Source of the DNA: Gracilaria gracilis
Taxonomy: Eukaryota > Rhodophyta > Florideophyceae > Gracilariales > Gracilariaceae
Length of the DNA stretch: 64,000 bases
Assembly (NCBI GenBank): GCA_030374805.1
Contig: JARGSG010000103.1
Location: 95,439 to 159,438, forward strand
Direction: 5' to 3'
This document shows, one piece after another, positions 40,942-50,502 of this stretch; position 1 is the first letter of the stretch, and the number at the start of each line of letters is the position of its first letter. The notes below the pieces were generated by a model. The model was given only the letters and a program-made list of their open reading frames with translations. It had not been told where the DNA came from and searched no databases. The position numbers were made by a program, and so were the translations under genes.

Positions 40942-43753
40942 CAAGGTTAGGCGGCCTCGCAGGTGGAAGGAAACTGTACCTCACATTGAGGAGAGACTTC
41001 TACTGGCCCGCCATGGCGGTGGATTGTTACCCTACGGTGCGCTTCTGTACAGAATGCGCGAAAAACCGGGTGAAACTCCGAAAGAATTCGAAGAAAGTGA
41101 AACTCTTCCCTGCCAGGGCACCGCTTGAATTTGTGGCAATCGATATTCTCGGCCCACTACTTACCACTCGGAGAGGAAACAAATTCTTACTCGTTATCAC
41201 GGATCGGTTCTCGAAACTGGTTCGGACAATACCTCTCAAGAGGATCACCGCTTTCACAGTCGCGAAGGCCTTTGCCACGCACTGGATCTTCGTCTACGGT
41301 CCTCCTGTGGAGTTATTATCCGATAACGGAAAGCAATTTGCGTCAAGGTTCTTCCAAGATGTATGCCGCATCATGGATGTGAAGAACCTCTTCACAACCA
41401 CCTACCATCCCCAATGTAATGGGCAGGTTGAGCGGTTTAACCGAACCATGCTCGCATCCCTCCGATCGTACGTTGCTGATCACCCAAAAACTTGGGACTT
41501 GTACACAGATGCCTTAACCTTCGTGTATAATACGCAGGTTCACAGGACTACTGGTGTTTCCCCGTTTGAACTCGTACTATCACGTACACCTCCACCAGTG
41601 GCGTTAGAATCACAGGCCACCCTGGGAAATTTCCCCTCCGTGGGTGATTATCGCCAGAAATGGAAGGCCTCGCTCAATAAGCTAGTCCCAGCTGCTCGCC
41701 AATCCATGGCAAGAGCCCAAGCCGCTAATAAGCCTGATTTTGATGCTCGCTTGCGAGGACGTACACCCTCCACACTCGTAGAGGGTAATCACGTATTTGT
41801 ACGGAAGGAACACTATAACCCTGAACAGGGAAAACGCCATAAGCCCTCGTCTGTGGCGGATGGACCCTTTAAGGTTATCTCGGTTACACCGGACACAGTG
41901 GTGGTGAAAATGAATGACTCGCAAGAGCTCATCTCCCGCGATCGCGTGGTACTCGCACCCCCACCCTCATCTGAGGTAGCCCCACCCGTAACAGGTCCCG
42001 GTCATACGGCTGGCACAACTACACCGGACAATACCATGGAAGCTCGACCATCGATCTTACCACACCCCAACCGGGGACTCACAGACCTCCCGATCACTTC
42101 GGCGTCGCCGATTGGATCGGAAAACATTGGCCAGGACGGCCCATCGATTCCACCCCCATCCACTGGTGTAACACACCGCGATGCGGGTAGTCCTACTACT
42201 CCCCACACCGCTCCGTCTAAGGAGGGGGAGGAGGCTCATCAATCTGCTGAGGAAACGACACTGACGTTGCGTCGGGCGGGTAACCGTGTGTCACGAACTG
42301 TACGGACATTCCCGGATGTTCCGGTTGAGACACAGGCGTCGCATTCGCAACGCGCGCCTAAGCCGCAGCCGAAACCCGCAAACGGGAACACTACACCGTC
42401 GTCGGAAGAGTCACCTCACGCAGAAGCGGAAATGTCAAAGCCGAAAGAAGTTCGCCCTAAGAAACCAGCAGCGCTGGGCGACTTGGAGTCGAACGGTGAA
42501 ATCGGAACAACACCGACGTCGTCGAGACGAAGCCCCACAGGGGTAACCGTAGCGACACCGAAACCCACCGCGCAAGGCGACGAAACTATATCAGGGAGAC
42601 TCGGGAGTACTGTCGAGAAGCCGCGAACGCAGGAGAACAAGGACCCGAGTGTCTCGGTAAACACTGAGAACACCGTCGGTGGAATGCCAGGCACGCCGGG
42701 AGGAACGCACGTCAAGGACGGGGCAAAACTACCAAATACTGGGCGCACAGCGTCAGCTTCCACTGGAGTTCGCGCGAAGATCGCGAGATCGCCGGCGCGC
42801 AGCGCTGCCGTAAGCCCCGGTATCCCGGAAGTAACCACCAGAGACGGGAGTTCAAAAATTGAAGATTTTGAGGAAATAACGACGCAGCCGTTGCATGACA
42901 CCTGCAACAGGGAGGCGGATTTCCCTCCGACGCATGAGGGCCAACCGTTGGGACAGTCACGTGCACGCACGGTTGTCGAGCCTCCTATGGCGGTATCTTC
43001 CGCTCCAAGTGGACGAGACGAACACCAACCTGCTGTGGCTCCGACTACACCGTCAGGACGGAAGGATCCACGAAAGCTTGCGGTAAGGAAACATGTTGAC
43101 GTTGACACACCAAGCTCTACAGCCCCCATACTAGGGACTGCAACCACTCAAGCGGGGAGCAACGCCATAAAATCAACACCTGCAACGGGAAGCTCGCCCC
43201 TACAGGGGTTATCACGGAACGATGTGACGAGGACACGGCAAGGCCGGCAGGTGTACGTGCAAGCGTACATTGTCGACCGAATCGTCGGACATACCTGGGA
43301 GCAGAAGGGTATTCTACTTTATCGCGTTCGTTGGTACGGTTATGACCCACAGTGGGATACACTTGAACCAATCGAGCACCTTTCTCGTTCGACGGTAGTT
43401 CAGTATCACCGCCGTGCGGGAACCGTTACACCAGCGACGCTGTACCTGGCCCGAGTGGGATAGGACTACCGTGGATACGGAATAGAGGGCTAAGTGGGAA
43501 ACGTCGTACGACGGAAGTGACACAACACCACCGAGGTGGGAACTTTCGCCGAAGCGACAGTTTGGTCGGCTCGCGCCGCCGGAACAATCGGTTTTTCGAA
43601 GAAGACTCATTCCTGAGGGGTTTTCGTCCAGCTAGCTGATAGTGACGGCAACGTCAGACCGCGAGCACGGTTTTCCCCCTCAGAAGGGTGCGCAATTGTC
43701 GCGTGCACAGCACGAAGCATACGTCTGTGTTCTCGGAATGCTAGTTTGCAGTC

Positions 43754-43807
43754 CAAAAATCGCAGTTTGAAAATGCTAGTAATTCATATGTTAAATTGCG
43801 ATTTTTG
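43754..43807. repeat. Inverted repeat, 15-bp arms
   Basis: CAAAAATCGCAGTTT at 43754-43768 pairs with 43793-43807 (AAATTGCGATTTTTG) with one mismatch, across a 24-base AT-rich loop. Confidence 0.6.
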
Positions 43808-44027
43808 AAAGTTTGCAGTGGACGAAAAACTAGAGTGCACTCCATGTTTTGCAGGATTTACTGAATTTAATACTAGGCCCGTTTTCAAACCTACAATCTA
43901 TTACTAGGAAATCAGAAAGTTGCTAGAACCGTAGAACTAACTTCCATTTCTACTAGTTTGCTAGTATCACCAGTTTATCGGTCCAACCGACGCACCGGTC
44001 CAAAATAAGGATGGATGTTCCATTATA

Positions 44028-44098
44028 GCAAAAATGAATGTTTTCACTGCAGTATTGTAGTTCAGCTACGATACTGCAGCGAAAACCTTCATTTTCGC
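44028..44098. repeat. Imperfect hairpin, 33-bp arms
   Basis: Arms 44028-44060 and 44066-44098 match at 29 of 33 positions around a 5-base loop (TTCAG). The arms include CTGCAGTAT. The size and mismatch pattern resemble a fold-back element or a small-RNA precursor. Confidence 0.65.
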
Positions 44099-44429
44099 AG
44101 TCTCCAAGAGAAAAACGCCACTCGTATTGGCTGTAGAAAAGATTGTTTTGGGCGCAGCGCCCTACCCACACTTCTCCAGAGCCAATACCATTGGCGCTGG
44201 TTGCTGTTGCTTGAGTTGTGGTCATGTTTGGGACATGGTACTACCTTCTCCCAAACATCTCGAAATGCTCAGGCAAAAGAAACCAGTCCCCGAGCAACCC
44301 ATATCTGCAACAATTTCACATATCCAGGGCGCAGCATACAAACTTTTTCAGTCACTGTGTTTCCTCCAAGAGATTTTGGAACACACTCAAGTCATCCAGC
44401 AAGCCTCTATCACCTAAACACAACGACAC

Positions 44430-44697
44430 ACTCATTTCCCCGTTACGGTCAATAGAATCCAATTGCACATTCGTTTGGTTAGTCTCTTCGCTCTTCCTAA
44501 CTCAACAGAGAACACATTTACCTCAGCGTCCATCGCCCCGTCCATCTCCTAAAAACAGCTAGTAACTCGTTTCCCTGTTACGGTCAATGGAATCCAACTG
44601 AACATTCATTTGGTTAGTCTCTTCGCTCTTCCTAACTCAACAGAGAACACACTTACCTCACCCTCCACCGCCCCCTCCATCGCCTAGAGAACATATC
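44430..44697 (+). repeat. Tandem duplication, 135-bp unit, two copies
   Basis: The first copy is about 44430-44564 and the second about 44565-44697. Shared segments include GTTACGGTCAAT, GGTTAGTCTCTTCGCTC and CAACAGAGAACACA, with scattered substitutions. Confidence 0.75.
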
Positions 44698-44803
44698 AAC
44701 TGCACAAGGCATGCCTCCAACATTGATCAAACGCCCTCAACATCTCTTCACTTCCACGAACACACTCTACTCACATATCATGATATGCACTTTGTCCAGG
44801 TTC

Positions 44804-44886
44804 GGGGAAGGGACACTGGCTATACCCAATTCATCCCGTTAGTCCGACAATCAGGATGAACCCGGTATATCCAGTGTCCCTTCCCC
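44804..44886. repeat. Imperfect hairpin of 83 bp, precursor-like
   Basis: The left arm GGGGAAGGGACACTGG then TATACC then TTCATCC pairs with GGATGAA, GGTATA and CCAGTGTCCCTTCCCC on the right, with small bulges and a loop of about 17 bases. It lies about 960 bp before the zinc-finger transposase. The shape resembles a microRNA-type precursor, but nothing shows that it is transcribed. Confidence 0.65.
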
Positions 44887-45143
44887 CAACTTCAACAAAG
44901 GGCACACTTACCAAGTGTTTCTAATTCTGCTACTACCCTCAAACATACACTTCGCACCGTTACAAACATCTTGCACATACGCATCAAGCACTTCGCAGTT
45001 AGCACACACACGAGAACATGAACACTTCAGATCTCGCACTTACCTCGTCACGTACACGGCACCTCAACACAAATCTCGTCTCAAGCGAGTTATTGCACAC
45101 CTGCCAAAACCGAGGGAGGCAATCGGTTGCAGGAGGGGAGCAA

Positions 45144-45260
45144 CAAGTCGCCCGAGACGACGCGATGTGCTCTGTTCTTTTGCCACAATCAAGTTATAAC
45201 GAAGCGTATAACGTGATTGTGACAAAAAAATAGAGCACTTCGAGCGGCACGGGCGACTTG
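45144..45260. repeat. Long imperfect hairpin, about 55-bp arms
   Basis: The outer arms CAAGTCGCCCG / CGGGCGACTTG (45144-45154 and 45250-45260) and inner arms including GTGCTCT, CCACAATCA and GTTATA pair across a short loop near 45203. Several mismatches and small bulges are present. It looks like a fold-back element or MITE. Confidence 0.65.
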
Positions 45261-45848
45261 GACTATGGGTAGAGACTAAAGCTACATGTCCCAACGAGAT
45301 TTCGCAATTCCGCCACGTACTCACCACATGAGGGCACCATCGCACGCTTAGTTTCGCACAAAATTCACAAGCGCAACAGTTTCAGTCAGTATCCCGCATG
45401 CTCGCCAAGTGAAACCGCTAGGCGTCAACGCACCTCCAACGAACGTCAAAAACGTTCGTTGTGAAGATCTGCCTGGCTGCACGCAATTCTGAGAAGCAGT
45501 GGGACTCAAGGTCGCACAGACATGTGATGCAGAGTACGCCTGCGATTGCGCAACGCTTTTCGCTTGACGCTTCTCAACATCTACGCCGGCGCTATATTAC
45601 ACAGGAGGCGAAATTTCAAAGTTAGGCTTCAGAAATTCTCAAATGCCCCCCACCATGAAAGACTGCACGAAGGGTACGTAAATCATCACGTGCTTGGTGG
45701 AGTTTTCACCAACCATCTTTATACTCTCCCCTGCAGCGTGCGCCAGCAGGCTTTCTTCGGTTCAGCATCTCCGCATCCTTTCCCCTGCAACCAACAAACC
45801 TCCCCACTTCACTCCTCTTCACACCGCTTCATCCCATCTCATCTTGTC

Positions 45849-48794
45849 ATGCACGTGTGCTGCTTCCCCCGCTGCTCATATCATACACATTCCCTGGCCT
45901 CCCTCGCTCAACATCAGAAACGATGTAGGCACAAAAATGACCCAAACCCTTTTCTCACCCCCACTCCTCATCGAGGTTCCCACTTACTCCTACGAACCAA
46001 ACGTCGCAGGCTCCATAACACCAAACCCCCTTTATCTACTCCCTCTAACCGCCCCTCAGATAATGTAGCACTGGCAGACGACGACCCCTATCACCAGGAA
46101 CAGCTCGCTCTCTCCATACGCTCATCCGACGCGGCACAAATACTCAGCCCCCACCATCCACTCTCCTCCCAGTCCCTTTCCACAGGCTCCGGTAACGCCA
46201 TCTCTACCTCCCCTTCCTCTCAGAAAGAACACACACAGAACCTCGTGACCTACATATCCTCTATCGCCACAAAATTGGGTAAGCGTTCCGCCGACGAGCT
46301 TATCAACATCCTCAAGCAGTCCACTTTTCCCCCCTCTCTCTTCCAGACGTCCATCACCTCCGCTTCTGAATGCCTCAAACTACACTCAAAAATCTTCGAA
46401 GAAAAAGTTAGCTCCATCGGCTTCACTTCCAGAATCATCCATGACAAAAGCCGTAACTTCTCCGCCACCCTCTACCACAGAGATCCCGTTGACATTCTTC
46501 TACAGCACCTCCGTCTCGCATCCCATACAAACGCTTTCTTCCACCCAATCAAACAAGCTTCCGGCGCTGGGACACTCTCATTCGCACATCCCATGGCTTC
46601 CGATCTCGGCCACCATGTCGTACCTTCCATGAGGGAACATATCCTGCATTCTCCAGATCCCGACGTCATCTGGCACGACCCCAGCATCACCGGTACAGAC
46701 TCCTTCATCGGACTCATTCAACTCTATTCAGATAAGTCTTCCACATCCTTGAAAAGTTCCTCTGTCACATCTTATCCTCTTCATATAACCCTCCTCAATT
46801 TCAAGGACTCCTTCCGCAGAAAATGTATCAACCAGAACTGCACACTCGTCGGATACATACCCACATCCTTCACATCAACTTCATTCTCTGTCGACACAGA
46901 GTCCTTGGAAATAGGCCCCTCAATCTCGAATATGACCAGCATCGTGCGCATGCAACTCGTCCAGGAGGCCCTCGAAACCATCCTTAGACCTCTCTACCAT
47001 ATCGGGCTAAAAGGTTTTCCCTTCCGCGATGCTAAAGGAGTCCTTCGTCAGTGCCATCCCGTCATCTCCAACTACAGTGCTGACATCCCCGAAGCCAAGG
47101 ACATCCTACCCGTGCTTCATGGTACGAAGCCATGCAAGCCCTGCCACCGATGTCTCATTCCTCGTTCAAAGTTCAACCTCTACCAACCCCTTCTCACAGA
47201 GCGAACCATTTCCCATACCTCGAAAACCAGGGAGAGGCACAATGACCTCCTTCTCAAGGCTGATTCTGCTCTCCAATCCCACAAACCACGCGTGGCAAGG
47301 AACTTGAAAGATGAAGCGTTCGAACTTCTGCACTCCATGTCCCTCTCTCCATATCATTCCTTCCTGGAATCATATCCTCTTCTCAACGTCTCCCCTCTGC
47401 TCACTCCTTATTCAATCTTCTCCTCCGAGCCCCTTCACAACTTTCATCTAGGCATCTCCAAACTCATCAAACTCGCCACCATCGAACGCCTCAGATCCGA
47501 TTCTCTTCACACTTCGGCCGACTCTAACGGAAAATCGAGGACGTTCAGATCCATCAGAACATCTCTGCTGAACCACGCTAACTCCATCTTGGCAGACATT
47601 GAACGATCCTTTCCCGCTCCAGGGCTTCACATTGACTTCTCCACGTCAAAGAAGGAGAAATCTCTCAACGGATTCTTCACCACAGACGGTATCACAGGCA
47701 TGATAGAAGCAAAAGACTATCGCGCCCTCGACATGGTATTCCCCTTCATTGGCGCCTTCTTCAATGCCTGCTGTGGTGAAGTATCTTCCGCCCCAATCAC
47801 CATTGTATTCACTTCCTACGTCGATCTCCTCAACAACGTTCTCCATTACCACACCACTCCGGAATGGACGGAACATCGCGTACGCTCTTTGGAAACTCAG
47901 ATCAAGAACTTCAAGGCTCACACTGTCTCCATTCTGGGCTCTTACCTGGCTTCCAACTTCCGTACTCTCAAGTTCCACCTCCTCGACCACATCATTGCTG
48001 ACATCCGCCGATACGGAGGCCTCCACTTTGCAGATGCAGGCGTGTACGAGCATGCTCACCTCCTCTTCAAGAACCACTACCGCCGTACCTCTCGGCGACC
48101 ATCAACGGCCCATAAGGAAACAGTGGATGCCATCCAAGAGTCGTAAGATTTCTTGCACTCGATGTCAGTATGGAATCACTTCTCCAAGTCTTCCAGCTCC
48201 ATGAACCCCTCCATTCAGCGCTGTCCAACCATGGTTCGCGACAGGAACTCTTTCTCTCTCTTCGAACTCATTACAGCCGACAAATATCTACGATCACATC
48301 CAAAAGTCTCTTCGTCATCTCTCACAGACGTATTCTCGAAATCGACACTGCAGTTCATCAACCAAATCTCTCGCGACACACTCTCTCCCTTCCGCAAATT
48401 ATGCCTTGAAACTTTGCATCCACTTGGGAACCCTCATGATATTAGAATCACCGTCGTGAACTCTGCGTACATTCTCAGTGGATTCTGTCCGTCGTTAGAT
48501 GATTACGACCGTCACCATCAATGCATCAAAATGAGAGTGACAGATGTACCTTTATGTGAACGGATTTTCGCCGCGACATCTTTCGGCCCTTCGAAGTCCC
48601 CAAAATTTTCCACGGTCCTAGTGAACGGAACTTCTCCTCCCAACTGTAACTTTCCGACGGCGTGGGTATGCAAAGTCATTGCCCTGCTTCGGTTCAACAG
48701 AAGAAACGTAAGTGACTACCAGTCAGAATTCGCTTTCGTTCGTTTCTTTGAGGTGACACCGCCTTTAGATAACATCGACCCCTATGAAAATTGA
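45849..48794 (+). pseudogene. C2H2-finger transposase-like gene (Plavaka/CACTA-like) with one in-frame stop
   Basis: The start is chosen at MHVCCFPRCSYHTHSLASLA, where a C2H2-type finger (CCFPRC ... HQKRCRH) begins; the frame is open further upstream. A Ser/Pro-rich linker follows, then a large folded region: CHPVISNYSADIPEAKDILP, GTKPCKPCHRCLIPRSKFNL (zinc-binding-like), SIFSSEPLHNFHLGISKLIK and LNGFFTTDGITGMIEAKDYR. One TAA at 48144-48146 interrupts the frame. The same frame then continues to 48794 with FAFVRFFEVTPPLDNIDPYE, an ending I associate with Plavaka-type CACTA transposases. The family name is from memory and tentative; KDZ elements are the main alternative. Its length of about 980 residues is normal for that group. 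Terminal repeats were not found. Confidence 0.6.
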
Positions 48795-49082
48795 TTCTGG
48801 GCCAGGTAGGTACAGGATGGGGCCCGCATATGGTCAATCGTTGACTCTAAGTGCCGGAATATGACCGCGCGTGGGCTTTGTGGCAAGGCGTGATTTTTTT
48901 AAGTTATTTAATTGGATCTGTACATGTCCGTTTGGAGGGCAACATAATTTCAGTGGCCGGAGAATAGCCGGGGTACTGCTTCAGAAATAGCGGCCGAATA
49001 CACGCGTCTACCTTTCGAGCTCGGCAAGAATTATTCCAATATAGTCCTGCACGCCTACATAGTGCTGCTGAAAAAGTGGAAC

Positions 49083-50502
49083 CCTCCAAACCTTCTTGGA
49101 GATGACATGGGCAATGATTATCGCCCGCTTAAACAGCTGGATCGCTATGAGCTGGATCACGTCGCTGAGAATGATCAAGTCGCTCCGATGAACGTTGCTG
49201 CGAGGAGGCACGCTGAACGCGAGCTCAACCGCCCCGAAATTCAGTCCCATCGCGATGCTCAACGTGCTTTGGGTGCCGAGGTTCGCATGAATGACTCCGA
49301 TTCGGAGGAAGAAGGTGACGCTGGTTTTCAAGCTCGTCGCAATAGACGTCTGGCCATCGTTGCCGGTAGTCGCGCTCTTCCAGACAATGCTTCCGATGCA
49401 AAGGCTTCTGGCGCACCAAATGGTTCGCAAACGCCCGTCCTCAGCTTTGGTCACGACGAAGTGGACGCTTCGATGCGCGATGATTACCCCATTGATTTGG
49501 ACGCCACTGCCTTTCGAGAACAGCCCATCTCTCAAATTGTGCAAGAAGTGCGAGTTAAACGCGAGCTTTCCAGAAGATTTGAAAGCTTTCTTAAGAGCTT
49601 TACGGATCAGAAGACGGAGTCCTTCGTGTACATGGACTGCATTCGAGCCATGGCTGCCAACAATGCTCAGAGTCTTGTCATTGACTTCCGTCACTTCGCA
49701 CTGGCTGAACCCACTGTTGCTACATGGCTTGCAGATGCCCCTACTCCAATCCTTGAGATTTACAACCAAGTCGCCACAACCCTAACCTTTGCCATTTTCA
49801 ACCGTTACTCCCGTGTCAAGCCGGAGATTTATGTTCGCATTGCCGACTTTCCCATCTTTGACAATCTTAGAGACATTCGTCATATGCATCTCAACGCGCT
49901 CATCAAGGTCAGTGGTGTGGTCACCCGTCGTTCAAGCGTCTTCTCTCATCTTTGAAATGTCCGCCTCAATTGTGAAAAGTGTCACAGATTATTGACCCCT
50001 CCAGCCATTTCCACCATGAGACCAAAGCGCAGTATCCGCTCATGCCCAGAATGCGAGTCAAGGGGTCCGTTTACGATCAACTCTGAACAAAGTTCTTTCG
50101 GCAACTTCCAAAAGCTCACTTTGCAAGAGAGACCCGGATCTGTTCCGGCCGGTAGCTTGCCAAGGTACAAGGAGATTATCGTTCTCGATGACCTTTTCGA
50201 TTGTGCGAGACCTGGTGAAGAAGTTGAAGCGGTACCTATCGACATAACATGGACGCCTCCATTAACGTTCAGAATGGCTTCCCGGTGTTCTCGACCGTAA
50301 TAGAAGCAAACTACGTGCGCAAGGTAGAGGATGACCACGCGGAAAGTGAGCTTACCGATGATGACGTCGCTGAGATCCGAAAACTATCTCGAGATTCACG
50401 TATTGCGGAAAGAATGTTTGCATCGATTGCACCAAGCATTTACGGTCATTCGAACATCAAGCGCGCATTGTCTTTAGCATTGTTCGGAGGACAAGCTAAA
50501 AC
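49083..50502 (+). pseudogene. MCM2 pseudogene, truncated by satellite DNA
   Basis: MCM2 is a subunit of the MCM2-7 replicative helicase. Homology starts at LLGDDMGNDYRPLKQLDRYE, the conserved acidic N-terminal segment. It runs through the MCM N-domain (FRHFALAEPTVATWLADAPT, RVKPEIYVRIADFPIFDNLR, LIKVSGVVTRRSSVFSHL), a CxxC/CxxC zinc finger (CEKC, CPEC) and TLQERPGSVPAGSLPRYKE to the pre-AAA+ region (FASIAPSIYGHSNIKRALSL, ALFGGQAK). An in-frame TGA follows SSVFSHL at about 49953-49955 and the frame shifts near 50249. At about 50502, just before the Walker A region, the sequence becomes satellite. No intron was seen. A functional MCM2 must lie elsewhere, as it is essential. Confidence 0.9.

Larger units (their letters stand above)
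31741..43463 (+). mobile_element. Gypsy-2: Ty3/Gypsy chromovirus-type retrotransposon, 3' LTR not found
   Basis: 5' LTR 31741-32514, primer-binding site, gag 32625-34793 and pol 34982-43463, the last split by a Harbinger transposon. Domain order and gag style match Gypsy-1, but the LTR family is different and larger. I looked for the LTR sequence downstream of pol to 45.8 kb and did not see it, so the right border is uncertain and given here as the end of pol. Confidence 0.9.
34982..43463 (+). pseudogene. Gypsy-2 pol, split by Harbinger and broken by a stop and a frameshift
   Basis: The frame opens after a TGA at 34937 and runs to the Harbinger insertion at 35007. It resumes in frame at 38202, so the insertion hit the protease N-terminus (VMDTGAGPNFV at about 38257). 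Next come reverse transcriptase (FCVDYRRLKAVTVRDTYPIP, catalytic YLDD at 39724), RNase H (TDHSSLRWLMN), integrase (H2C2, IDILGPL, LLSDNGKQF, QVERFNRTML) and a chromodomain (YRVRWYGYDPQWDTLEPIEH at about 43320). An in-frame TAG sits at 39691-39693 and a 7-bp repeat expansion at 40921-40941 shifts the frame before the integrase. Between integrase and chromodomain lies an unusually long, low-complexity linker of about 400 residues rich in Thr, Pro and Glu. Confidence 0.9.
43464..45848. other. 2.4-kb non-coding, hairpin-rich stretch
   Basis: No convincing protein on either strand. It holds the imperfect inverted repeats listed separately and a tandem duplication. The lost right end of Gypsy-2 and the left end of the next transposon should lie here. 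I could not place either border. Confidence 0.4.

Noticed and set aside
42416-43147. 243-aa minus-strand ORF opposite the Gypsy-2 pol linker
   Set aside because: It is the mirror of a low-complexity, GC-rich coding strand and lacks any start context or domain. The plus frame carries integrase and chromodomain on either side.
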